Assembly (NCBI GenBank): GCA_003551785.1
Contig: PUNP01000615.1
Span: 1 to 6,641 of the forward strand
Direction: 5' to 3'
DNA: 6,641 bases
DNA from: Candidatus Brocadiaceae bacterium
Lineage (GTDB): Bacteria; Planctomycetota; Brocadiia; SM23-32
Below, one piece after another: positions 1 to 5,802 of the stretch (position 1 is the stretch's first letter; each line of letters begins with the position of its first letter). A program made the translations under genes and the position numbers. The notes under the pieces are model-generated. The model was not told the DNA's origin and did not search any database. It saw only the letters and a list, made by a program, of their open reading frames with translations.

Positions 1-317
1 GCCATGCCTATGGCGTCCACCCCGATATCTGCCGCATGCTCCGCAAGAGCGACCGATTCTACGGGAGACTGGCATGTGACATGCACGATCAGGTTCAGCC
101 CCTGCCTCGCTTGCAACCAGGATTCCGCCAGTTTCTTCCTCTCCTCTGACGACAGCGAGAATCCTTCGCCGGTCGTACCGTTAACAAACACACCTTTGAC
201 TCCACTCTTTTTTAAGTACTGTGCATAGCTGGAAATCAAGTCCAAATTAAGTGTCCCGTCTGAATTCATAGGTGTAAACGGTGCTGCTATCAATCCACGG
301 TTTTTCCGGTATACCAT
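1..317 (-). CDS. N-acetylneuraminate lyase-type aldolase (DapA/NanA family), N-terminal part
   Basis: The first 105 codons of a class I aldolase of the DapA/NanA (DHDPS) superfamily; the rest lies beyond the left edge. Enzymes of this group split N-acetylneuraminate into N-acetylmannosamine and pyruvate in the cytoplasm. Visible are an opening strand with AAPFTPM (residues 11-17), a helix reading YAQYLKKSGVKGVFVNG, and the substrate-carboxylate loop GTTGEG (47-52) followed by FSLSSEERKKLAE. The VFVNGTTGEGFSLS stretch resembles animal-type sialic acid lyases more than E. coli NanA, from memory of the families. The catalytic Tyr and Schiff-base Lys lie outside the window. The ATG at 317 is preceded by GGAGGTG. 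It begins 26 nt after the stop of the GntR gene on the same strand, so the two are probably co-transcribed. A dihydrodipicolinate synthase or another sugar-acid aldolase remains possible. Confidence 0.85.
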   Translation of the reverse strand, partial: MVYRKNRGLIAAPFTPMNSDGTLNLDLISSYAQYLKKSGVKGVFVNGTTGEGFSLSSEERKKLAESWLQARQGLNLIVHVTCQSPVESVALAEHAADIGVDAIGM

Positions 318-320
318 TTT

Positions 321-327
321 CACCTCC
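321..327 (-). promoter_or_regulatory. Ribosome binding site of the lyase gene
   Basis: The minus strand reads GGAGGTG here, a near-complete anti-16S match, with 5 nt between GGAGG and the ATG at 317-315. It fixes the start of the lyase, and it is a better site than any visible before the upstream regulator gene. Confidence 0.8.
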
Positions 328-343
328 AAAACAATTAAAAAAA

Positions 344-967
344 TCAATATCGAATAGCATCGGGTTTGCCTGACCATATATGTTCGCGCATAGAGTCTTC
401 GGCTTCTTGTGGCGATTTTGCTGCAAGTTCTTCCAGTAATAATATATGGCGTTTCACCGGTTGGATATGAGGAATTGACATGATAAGATTTATGCGATAG
501 AAAAGTCCAATCTGCATCACTTTGCGGTATTCACGTGTCAGAGCCTCACATCCCGCTGTTTCCACCAACCCAACATGAAAGTTCACCTCCCGATCCGCCC
601 TTTCTAGATCAGAGACACACCCTTCGTCAGTTTCCAGAGCTAAAGCTTTTAGAGAATCCATGTTATTTTTAACAACATCTCCACATATCAGACGTGCCGC
701 CTGGCATTCAAAAGCTTCACGCACGATCATATGTCCCCTCACATTTTCCCTGGAAGCGGTCTTTACTCTTGTGCCGCGGCGCGGCAGTGTCTCCAGGAAC
801 CCTTCACACTGAAGCTGAATCATAGCCTCATGCACCGGGGCCGGACTGGTGCCATACTCCTTTGCCAGACCGCGTCGGTTCAGCAAATCGCCCGGTGCAA
901 AATCTCCACTCAGGATACTGCTGCGAAGCTGCTGGTAAACTTTTTCTTTTAGTGCTATATTTCCCAT
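344..967 (-). CDS. GntR-family transcriptional regulator, FadR/FCD subfamily
   Basis: A 207-residue cytoplasmic DNA-binding regulator. An N-terminal winged helix-turn-helix spans about residues 5-70: LKEKVYQQLRSSILSGDFAPG, then LAKEYGTSPAPVHEAMIQL as the recognition region, and the wing FLETLPRRGTRV. A C-terminal all-helical FCD ligand-binding domain spans about 80-200. The usual FCD metal ligands are present as H131 (in VNFHVGLVETAG), H174 and H196; the position that is normally Asp is Glu (E127). Length is somewhat short for the family (usually about 220-250). FCD regulators normally bind small organic or sugar acids, and E. coli NanR, which senses sialic acid, is a relative. It is the first gene of the unit, followed by the lyase, so the likely ligand is the lyase substrate (inference). 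The ATG has only a weak Shine-Dalgarno sequence. Autoregulation is suggested by repeats inside its own promoter. Confidence 0.9.
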   Translation of the reverse strand: MGNIALKEKVYQQLRSSILSGDFAPGDLLNRRGLAKEYGTSPAPVHEAMIQLQCEGFLETLPRRGTRVKTASRENVRGHMIVREAFECQAARLICGDVVKNNMDSLKALALETDEGCVSDLERADREVNFHVGLVETAGCEALTREYRKVMQIGLFYRINLIMSIPHIQPVKRHILLLEELAAKSPQEAEDSMREHIWSGKPDAIRY

Positions 968-1004
968 TTTTCTGTTTGCATATCCACTTTACTGACTCTA
1001 AAAA

Positions 1005-1033
1005 ATTATATCATATACCAGGTGATATATCAA
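1005..1033 (-). promoter_or_regulatory. Sigma-70-type promoter of the gntR-lyase unit
   Basis: On the minus strand a -35 box TTGATA (1033-1028) is followed by a 17-nt spacer and a consensus -10 box TATAAT (1010-1005). TGA directly before the -10 adds an extended -10 element. Transcription would start near 998, about 30 nt before the regulator ATG. The match to consensus is among the best in the window. Confidence 0.72.
1007..1032 (-). promoter_or_regulatory. Probable operator: TGATATA / TGGTATA / TGATATA repeats in the promoter
   Basis: The minus strand carries TGATATA (1032-1026), TGGTATA (1020-1014) and TGATATA (1013-1007). They fill the spacer and touch both promoter boxes. The first copy is also part of the perfect palindrome TGATATATCA (1023-1032). 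E. coli NanR, a GntR/FCD protein, binds tandem GGTATA repeats (established), and the middle copy contains exactly GGTATA. A regulator bound here would block RNA polymerase, consistent with autorepression. That the adjacent GntR protein binds here is inference. Confidence 0.5.
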
Positions 1034-1152
1034 GTAAAGACACCAAAGGCTTCACTCAATTTATCGGCAAAGTTGAAGGGCGGCCCAAAAAACCATTGAC
1101 GAGGACGGACACATCATGTATTTTTCCGGCTCCTCTTTTTTTACTTTTTTTT

Positions 1153-1180
1153 GACTTCGTGACTCCGTGACTTCGTGACG
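1153..1180. repeat. 8-bp tandem repeat, unit GACTTCGT, 3.5 copies
   Basis: Three consecutive octamers GACTTCGT, GACTCCGT and GACTTCGT, followed by the half unit GACG, with one substitution in the middle copy. It is next to a T-rich run and lies outside any gene. On the minus strand it reads as an ACGAAGTC-type repeat. It may be a fragment of a dispersed simple repeat; the function is unknown. Confidence 0.75.
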
Positions 1181-1194
1181 CCGGATGAGGATTT

Positions 1195-1237
1195 CCCACA
1201 GTGATTTTCGATTTTGCGAATACCTTTGCATTGTGGG
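1195..1237 (-). other. Possible stem-loop 3' of the FAD oxidoreductase
   Basis: CCCACAGTG (1195-1203) can pair with CATTGTGGG (1229-1237) over 9 positions, one of them a mismatch or wobble, around a 25-nt loop. The loop itself contains TTCG and CGAA able to form a small inner stem. It lies 36-78 nt beyond the oxidoreductase stop. It could protect or end that transcript, but no U-run follows it directly. Confidence 0.3.
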
Positions 1238-1272
1238 TAATCTCTGCACCGTCATTGATGCAGCGTTGCTTC

Positions 1273-2670
1273 TCACGAACCATACGGTGGTTCTTGGGGC
1301 GGCTCGGTACGCGGCAGGAATTGCACGCCCCGCTCCCTGAGCATGGAATGGAGCTCCGCGCCGTCAAGGTCCGCCGGTTCAATGCTTCGACGGACGGCCA
1401 CGGCAGCCGCAAGGCCCGCGGCCTGCCCCATTGCCATGCAGGTTCCCGTGACGCGATACGCGGAATGAGCCAGATGGGAACCGGAAATGCAGCGTCCGGC
1501 CCAAAGGAGTCCCCGCACATGTTCGGGCACAAGGCTGCGATAGGGAATGTCGCATCGGGGAATCGTGTGCCGGGTGACGCCCGGCGGAAACTCCGGCAGC
1601 TTCGGAGTCGGGTCCTGCGGGTCGAGTTCATGCAGATCAACGTGGAAGCCGATACTCGTTACCGCATCATCAAAACAACGCCCATTGAGGAGGTCGTCGA
1701 GCTCCAGTCTATAGCGACCTTCAAGCCGCCGCCCCTCGCGTACGCCGATCTGTGGCGCCGTCTGGGAGAGTCTAAGGTTCTCGAGACCGGGGATTTTGCG
1801 CATGGCCGGCAAAAACACCTCGTGCACCTGACGCCGTGCTTCGACCGTGGCCCGGCTTATCTGGCGGGCGTCCGTGGCATCGATCCGGTACATATGCGTT
1901 GCCTGCACCGCTGCAACAGCTTTCCCGGGCAGAGCAATGAGAAACGGTGCGCCGCTGCGTTGCGGACCATAAGGCAGTTGGATCGGGAGCTGATGATCCA
2001 CGATGGCCTTTGTCAGGTCACGGTAAAATTCGTATGCGGCCATACGGTCGGGAGGAAGATCGCGAAACCCTTGATAACCGCTGATTTCAAACATCAGGGT
2101 CATCGGCTGACATAAACCGTCTTTGCTGCGTCCAATTTCGAACGGCACACCCGCACGGGCACCCACATCGCCATCTCCCGTGCAGTCAATGATCGCGCGC
2201 GCCAACACCGCCTCGCGTCCTGACTTGCTCTCGACGATCACGCCGATAACGCGGTCATCTTCGATGATTGGTTCGCTGAAAGAGCAGAGATACCAGTAAT
2301 CGACTCCAGCCTCGGTCATCATCTTTTCGAGCAGGTATTTCATGATTTCGACGTCAAAAACATCTCTTCCCTTACAAGCCCATGCTTTATGAGCCTTAAG
2401 GTTGTCGATCAGGCGGTCGACGATCCAGCCTTTACACGGGTCAAACAGCGGATTGACCAGTTCGGCGGTCCAGGCCCCGCCCAGCATCGCGTGTCGCTCA
2501 ACCAACAGGGTTTTGGCGCCTTCCTCGGCCGCCGCTAAAGCAGCCCCTACTCCCGCTGGCCCGCCGCCGACAACCACGACGTCGTATGCGCCCTGAACGG
2601 GAATGTCGCGTGCAGGTTGGCGAACAGCCGCCGGGATGTTTGCTTTGTGCTTTTCTGGATTTCCGATCAT
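1273..2670 (-). CDS. FAD-dependent oxidoreductase (FAD_oxidored family)
   Basis: A complete 465-residue flavoprotein. The Rossmann dinucleotide fold lies at residues 29-60: YDVVVVGGGPAGVGAALAAA with GGGPAG at 35-40, and E58 at the end of the second strand for the ADP-ribose hydroxyls. Further family signatures are CTGDGDVGARAG (163-174), the arginine-rich REGRRLEGRY (311-320), and the C-terminal FAD-closing stretch GLLWAGRCIS...MGQAAGLAAA (388-422). No signal peptide or Tat motif is seen, so it should be cytoplasmic. Family members oxidise varied, mostly unknown small substrates. The ATG at 2670 follows AGAGG with 5 nt spacing. Sampled 60-base lines run about 48-72% G+C, against about 38-58% in sampled flanking genes, so recent acquisition or different selection is possible. 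The substrate cannot be told; no close partner gene lies beside it. Confidence 0.9.
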   Translation of the reverse strand: MIGNPEKHKANIPAAVRQPARDIPVQGAYDVVVVGGGPAGVGAALAAAEEGAKTLLVERHAMLGGAWTAELVNPLFDPCKGWIVDRLIDNLKAHKAWACKGRDVFDVEIMKYLLEKMMTEAGVDYWYLCSFSEPIIEDDRVIGVIVESKSGREAVLARAIIDCTGDGDVGARAGVPFEIGRSKDGLCQPMTLMFEISGYQGFRDLPPDRMAAYEFYRDLTKAIVDHQLPIQLPYGPQRSGAPFLIALPGKAVAAVQATHMYRIDATDARQISRATVEARRQVHEVFLPAMRKIPGLENLRLSQTAPQIGVREGRRLEGRYRLELDDLLNGRCFDDAVTSIGFHVDLHELDPQDPTPKLPEFPPGVTRHTIPRCDIPYRSLVPEHVRGLLWAGRCISGSHLAHSAYRVTGTCMAMGQAAGLAAAVAVRRSIEPADLDGAELHSMLRERGVQFLPRTEPPQEPPYGS

Positions 2671-2850
2671 GAGAGCCTCTATTTCTTCGGCAATCTCTTA
2701 AAATTTTTTTGACTTTAATACATAACAACTTCGTACACCGGGCTGGTGCATTGGCACCTTTACTTAGGAGCATTATAGCGACTTCACTTATCGACTACAA
2801 ATTAAAACTTCACTGCTATCCTTCTCCTCTCCCTGCCTTTAAAACGGTAT

Positions 2851-2879
2851 TTGTTTCTCATGTCATCATTTTGTATAAT
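2851..2879 (+). promoter_or_regulatory. Promoter-like site ahead of the chimeric remnant
   Basis: TTGTTT (2851-2856) and a consensus TATAAT (2874-2879) are separated by exactly 17 nt on the plus strand. Transcription would start near 2886, almost on top of an in-frame GTG at 2889. It may be the surviving promoter of a lost gene or a chance match in AT-rich DNA. The rest of 2671-2850 holds only a 5-bp hairpin (GGTGC 2745-2749 with GCACC 2754-2758). Confidence 0.4.
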
Positions 2880-2888
2880 AAGCGTCGA

Positions 2889-3368
2889 GTGGAATCAAAA
2901 CACCGTCATCACTCCATCCTGCTGGTGGGGCATAACGGAATTAATAAAGCTCTGATTGCTGATATTACGGGCCAAAAGTTAAGAGACATGCAGGATTTGG
3001 AGAATACCAGCATCTGCATATTTGATCTTGATGAGAATGAAGAAGACAAAGCCCTGCTCTCTGATTCGAAAGAAAATTTGTGGGAGTATGAACTTCCTGA
3101 CGGCCGGGGCATCCGCCTTGCAATAGAGTTTTTATTCCCCTATATCGTAGATAAATCGACATGGCCTTACCCCCCCGATGTACAGCATTTTGAAGAATGG
3201 CCAGTTGCTATGCCCGGGTTTCTGTTTGCCGGCATCGCTTTGGACAAACCTGATTATGTTTCTTTATGGAAGCCGCTTGACAAACATCCTGACAACATTG
3301 AAGTTCAACGGAATATAGCCATCAAAGAACCGATCTTATGGCTTCATCATTTAGAACTTTTTAATTAA
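2889..3368 (+). pseudogene. Chimeric remnant: histidine-phosphatase C-terminus joined to alginate-lyase-like C-terminus
   Basis: An open frame from an in-frame GTG at 2889 (the frame stays open upstream to 2709) to TAA at 3368. The first part (about 2904-3045) reads HHSILLVGHNGINKALIADI...ENTSICIFDL, the second-histidine region (GHNG) and last strand of a phosphoglycerate-mutase-like histidine phosphatase. The catalytic RHG start of that fold is absent. The second part (about 3051-3360) reads NLWEYELPDGRGIR, PYIVDKSTWPYPPDV and EPILWLHH, matching the C-terminal end of alginate-lyase-family proteins; their N-terminal toroid, with most catalytic residues, is missing. Each half lacks its active core, so a working enzyme is unlikely. 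It probably formed by a deletion that fused two decaying genes in frame. The stretch before 2889 shows no family resemblance. No Shine-Dalgarno precedes the GTG. Confidence 0.65.
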
Positions 3369-3435
3369 AAAGTAACACGCGTCTGCTTTAGGAACAGATT
3401 GCAAAACCTTCTTCTCAGTTCAGGACAGAATCAAA

Positions 3436-3537
3436 AAAGCTTTTGTAAGTCCTCAGTGAACTACGTTACTCTATCACCACCGTGCACTGTGCCGGTGGTG
3501 ACGAGACAAAGTAGTTCACTGAGTATTTACGAGCTTT
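3436..3537. repeat. Large imperfect palindrome (about 102 bp) between convergent frames
   Basis: Perfect outer arms CTCAGTGAACTAC (3452-3464) and GTAGTTCACTGAG (3511-3523) enclose perfect inner arms TCACCACCG (3474-3482) and CGGTGGTGA (3493-3501), both centred on the same point (3487.5). The loop holds GCAC/GTGC, so pairing continues almost to the centre. Outside the main arms, GTAA (3445-3448) faces TTAC (3527-3530) and AAAGCT (3436-3441) faces AGCTTT (3532-3537). Nine unmatched bases per side separate outer and inner arms. Placement between a plus-strand and a minus-strand gene end suits a two-way terminator, but no clean U-run follows. A small non-autonomous palindromic element is the other option. 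Confidence 0.7.
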
Positions 3538-3609
3538 AAACGAACCGCTGCCCTCTAAAGGTCAATACGCCGATGGGCCATCCTTTCCACTATATAATAC
3601 CCTGCAAAA

Positions 3610-4542
3610 TTAGCGCAGGTCACCGATGATACTAAAAAATTCCATAGAAGGATAATCCATATTAAATATAAGCATTTCCGATTCAACTTTTATTTCGGTT
3701 GCCTGCAGCATCGATCTTAAGCCTGCCATATTGGGATTAAGGACTGTCAAAGCGAAGATCCCTCTAACACGCTGCCCCAGCTTCTCAGCCGCTTGGGCGT
3801 CGGTAGTTTTTAGTGCGGCCCCAACACTTAAAATACCTTCTCGTTCCGCCGCATGAACAAAAAAGGATTCTGCTTCCTCCAGTACATCCCAACCGGCATA
3901 ATCGTTGATACCTTTGCGTATATCTTTCACTGCAACAACAAGAAACGCATCATACGGGGTTTCTGAGGACCGTGAGAATCTTTCCCCCCAGTCGATATCC
4001 GCAGACGCTCCGTCGTAAACGTCCAGCCCGAGTTCGATAGCAGCTTGAGAGTAGGAAAAGATAATTGTATCAGGTGCGGCAAACGCTGCATGATTCATCT
4101 TGCCGTTTTCCTGAGAAAGCCAACTATGAACCTTATGACCACGATAATCACTTTCTTCGTGGCCTGGTTTTCGGCCGATATACTTAGCTGCATTTTGCTG
4201 ATCGAAATCACCTTTTATTACAGCTGTGAACTCCAAACTATTTTCTGCTGAACCGTAGACTGTAATGGTGTCTACAGTATCCCAAGGCCTGCCACCAGTA
4301 AAGTCCTTAAACTCCTCAAGGTTACTGCCTAAATCAAATGGTAAAGCTTCCAAAGTATTTTCGCCGATATCTGTTTCCCGTAACGAAGCGACATGAATAT
4401 GAAAAACCCAATCGGCCATATTGCTGACGATACCTTCCGGCAGAGGAGATAGCCCTCGCACTGTAGGAAACCCCATAAAAGCAAACACAACAAGGCAAAA
4501 AACAATAACAGAAGCAATTATTAAACCGTATTTCTTGGTCAT
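3610..4542 (-). CDS. Membrane-anchored extracytoplasmic protein of unknown function
   Basis: A 310-residue protein I do not recognise. MTKKYG is followed by one hydrophobic segment (about residues 7-24), an uncleaved anchor or signal peptide, so the remainder should face the periplasm or outside. The only cysteine is C16, inside the membrane segment, and it is not a convincing lipobox. The body alternates strands and helices: an acidic stretch (60-82), TVYGSAENSLEFTAVIKGDF (94-113), YRGHKVHSW (133-141), and AAPDTIIFSYSQAAIELGLDVYDG (155-178). That pattern of a value strand, 'y.g..v', 'd.iifs....ai...ldv..g' recalls secreted planctomycete/PVC repeat-like proteins, but this is a loose resemblance. 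It has its own extended -10 promoter in the 86-nt gap after the pseudopilin gene, yet may also be read through from it. The start is supported by the anchor; its Shine-Dalgarno is weak. Confidence 0.75.
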   Translation of the reverse strand: MTKKYGLIIASVIVFCLVVFAFMGFPTVRGLSPLPEGIVSNMADWVFHIHVASLRETDIGENTLEALPFDLGSNLEEFKDFTGGRPWDTVDTITVYGSAENSLEFTAVIKGDFDQQNAAKYIGRKPGHEESDYRGHKVHSWLSQENGKMNHAAFAAPDTIIFSYSQAAIELGLDVYDGASADIDWGERFSRSSETPYDAFLVVAVKDIRKGINDYAGWDVLEEAESFFVHAAEREGILSVGAALKTTDAQAAEKLGQRVRGIFALTVLNPNMAGLRSMLQATEIKVESEMLIFNMDYPSMEFFSIIGDLR

Positions 4543-4591
4543 ATTTTAACTCACAAAAAAAGTAACTTATTAACTCTACGAAACTTCAAAT

Positions 4592-4600
4592 ATTATAGCA
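4592..4600 (-). promoter_or_regulatory. Extended -10 promoter for the 3610-4542 gene
   Basis: The minus strand reads TGCTATAAT: a consensus -10 hexamer (4597-4592) with the TGn extension (4600-4598). No good -35 box lies 16-18 nt upstream, which extended -10 promoters do not need. The start would fall near 4585, about 43 nt before the ATG, giving the gene transcription independent of the two genes before it. Confidence 0.5.
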
Positions 4601-4628
4601 AAACACCGGCTCAATCATCCACCCCCTG

Positions 4629-5156
4629 CTACCAGGGACGCGTATCAGTATGGGAGACCCTTGCATCCGGATAAAGAACATTCCTGGTATCGGAATGAAC
4701 TTTATCAGCATCCAACATTATGGGAGTAAGAGCACGGCTTTCCCATGGGGGCCAATCATAGACCGGCGACCGATCATAATCCTGATCATTCAATTCCGAG
4801 AACCACAAGTAACTTGTATCTTCCTCCCTGTACTCCGTAATGTCCGAAGGACATATAAAAACTTCAGCGCTTTTAAGATAAGGATCAAGCACTTCAACTA
4901 TAGTAGGTAAGTTCATCAGTGGGAAGGATTTGAATGGGACACAAGAAGGATACCTGTAATTGTTGTCGGGGATGTACATTTGGAGCGCCGCTCCGATCTG
5001 TCTCAAGTTAGATAAACAGACACTCCTTCTTGCTTCCGCCCTTGCTCTACCCAGAGCGGGCAGAATCATAGAGGACAATACAGCGATGATTCCGATAACT
5101 ACCAAAAGTTCTATCAAAGTAAATCCCATCATTTTTCTGTCGTACATTGTATTCAC
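4629..5156 (-). CDS. Type II secretion/type IV pilin-like pseudopilin with H-X9-D motif
   Basis: A 175-residue pseudopilin. The leader [11 protein letters not shown] ends in the prepilin peptidase site G11|F12, followed by [25 protein letters not shown]16 is the conserved Glu5 of the mature protein and the helix runs to about residue 45. Next come [24 protein letters not shown] (38-61), the N-terminal extension typical of PVC-group pseudopilins, and ICPSD (101-105). The C-terminal H154-x9-D164 fits the HX9DG motif (pre-pil_HX9DG), but the last residue is Ala (A165) instead of Gly. At 175 residues it is on the short side. It starts at GTG 5156, with AAGG 7 nt upstream overlapping the stop of the preceding gene, so translation is probably coupled. 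The ATG at codon 4 is too far from that site. Role: a minor pilin or surface-exposed pseudopilin delivered to the inner membrane; no secretion motor genes are nearby. Confidence 0.88.
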   Translation of the reverse strand: MNTMYDRKMMGFTLIELLVVIGIIAVLSSMILPALGRARAEARRSVCLSNLRQIGAALQMYIPDNNYRYPSCVPFKSFPLMNLPTIVEVLDPYLKSAEVFICPSDITEYREEDTSYLWFSELNDQDYDRSPVYDWPPWESRALTPIMLDADKVHSDTRNVLYPDARVSHTDTRPW

Positions 5157-5160
5157 GTAT

Positions 5161-5751
5161 TCACCTTGTCATCTTTAAAATGTTATTGATTTCATGAACT
5201 ATGGGCATTACCGCCTTCATTTCCTCAGCTGAAAGTTCTGTCATGTAAGCTCGTCGCCATTTTTCTATTTTTTCCTTGCCTTCAGGAGAATGCTGGTAAT
5301 CTCTCAGTTCCATTACCTGCTGATCAGTCATGTTATCTGCGGCAACCCTGAGCACTTTGGCTGCTGTTGAGGTCATAACTTCCCGATATTCCGTGGGAAG
5401 CATAGTAAGCACTGTGACGCCATCATGGAGGCCCTTCACGTCAATAGCATTGGCCAACCCATCCCGAGCCTCCTCCGGTGAAGCGTTGATTACTGTCGAC
5501 CTTAAACGGAACATCCTTTCTCCCCCTCCAGCCCTGAGTGATAACAATTCCCGCAACTCTTCCGGATTGATATCTGCAACTCGTCTTTCAATCTCTAACC
5601 GTATTGCATCCCTTTGTTCGGACGTTAAACGTCCCTTGTATTCCTCCTCACCCCTACGCATAAAAATTACAGAAGCGGCAGCTAAGAAGCCACAGCTTAC
5701 AACAATTACAGCAATAATCTTTGTCTTTTTTTTTATTATTCGATCTTTCAT
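5161..5751 (-). CDS. Membrane-anchored helical protein of unknown function
   Basis: 196 residues from ATG 5751; a GTG two codons earlier (5757) is an equally possible start, and neither has a clear Shine-Dalgarno. I do not recognise the family. A basic tail ([10 protein letters not shown]) precedes one hydrophobic segment (about residues 11-31), placing the rest outside the cytoplasm. VVSC (17-20) fits a loose lipobox, but hydrophobicity continues after the Cys, so a transmembrane anchor is more likely. The remainder is predicted mostly helical and charged: [31 protein letters not shown] (42-72) and [20 protein letters not shown] (173-192). The region [16 protein letters not shown]...LPTEYREVM...[24 protein letters not shown] resembles the small helical domains that end in '...SPeGkk' seen in DUF2059-like secreted proteins. 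This is a suggestion only. It precedes the pseudopilin gene by 4 nt and probably heads that transcript. Confidence 0.75.
   Translation of the reverse strand: MKDRIIKKKTKIIAVIVVSCGFLAAASVIFMRRGEEEYKGRLTSEQRDAIRLEIERRVADINPEELRELLSLRAGGGERMFRLRSTVINASPEEARDGLANAIDVKGLHDGVTVLTMLPTEYREVMTSTAAKVLRVAADNMTDQQVMELRDYQHSPEGKEKIEKWRRAYMTELSAEEMKAVMPIVHEINNILKMTR
5164..5167 (-). promoter_or_regulatory. Ribosome binding site deciding the GTG start of the pseudopilin
   Basis: AAGG on the minus strand lies directly before the TGA stop (5163-5161) of the upstream gene and 7 nt before GTG 5156-5154. It favours GTG over the ATG at 5147 and links translation of the two genes. Confidence 0.6.
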
Positions 5752-5787
5752 TTTCACAAATAGGCGATTTGAACACTAATTTAGTTT

Positions 5788-5793
5788 ATTATA
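5788..5793 (-). promoter_or_regulatory. -10 box upstream of the envelope gene pair
   Basis: TATAAT on the minus strand, 36 nt before the ATG at 5751, inside an AT-rich stretch. At a 17-nt spacer the -35 position (5816-5811) reads ACCGAC, a poor match, and lies inside the TetR-like palindrome. The promoter may therefore need an activator or be weak. Confidence 0.4.
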
Positions 5794-5802
5794 TTAATAC
5801 GC

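Larger units (their letters stand above)
1034..1272. other. Non-coding gap between the oxidoreductase stop and the gntR promoter
   Basis: No convincing gene lies here. The stretch holds a T-rich run near 1136-1152, an 8-bp tandem repeat (1153-1180) and an imperfect stem-loop (1195-1237). In one plus frame (about 1075-1139) it reads like a stray coding scrap, including DEDGHIMYFSG, but it has no start and a stop on each side. It may be the decayed edge of a lost gene. No typical terminator with a U-tract follows the oxidoreductase. Confidence 0.5.

Noticed and set aside
955..981. An 8-codon leader frame (MQTEKWEI) overlapping the gntR start.
   Set aside because: It has no ribosome binding site, and such short frames arise by chance.
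862..1170. Plus-strand open frame crossing the gntR start and promoter.
   Set aside because: It is antisense to gntR and its promoter, has no ribosome binding site and no recognisable product.
1056..1640. A 194-codon minus-strand open frame overlapping the oxidoreductase end and the gap.
   Set aside because: It overlaps the real gene in another frame, is rich in Arg and Ser as shadow frames are, and shows no domain.
1201..2115. A 304-codon open frame on the plus strand.
   Set aside because: It lies almost wholly antisense to the oxidoreductase, whose family motifs are clear. Its own translation has no recognisable domain, and long antisense frames are expected in GC-rich genes.
2709..2888. 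Upstream extension of the chimeric frame as coding sequence.
   Set aside because: The residues resemble neither a phosphatase nor a lyase, and the promoter-like site at 2851-2879 lies inside this stretch.
3452..3523. The palindrome as an integron attC site.
   Set aside because: The arms lack the RYYYAAC and GTTRRRY core sites at the ends, and no cassette or integrase is visible.
3593..3619. TATAAT at 3593-3598 and a 5-bp hairpin CCTGC/GCAGG around the stop of the 3610-4542 gene.
   Set aside because: There is no -35 box at a proper distance and the stem is too weak, without a U-tract, for a terminator.
5620..5634. Perfect 15-bp palindrome GGACGTTAAACGTCC.
   Set aside because: It lies inside the 5161-5751 gene and is accounted for by codons for GRLTS; without conservation it is probably chance.
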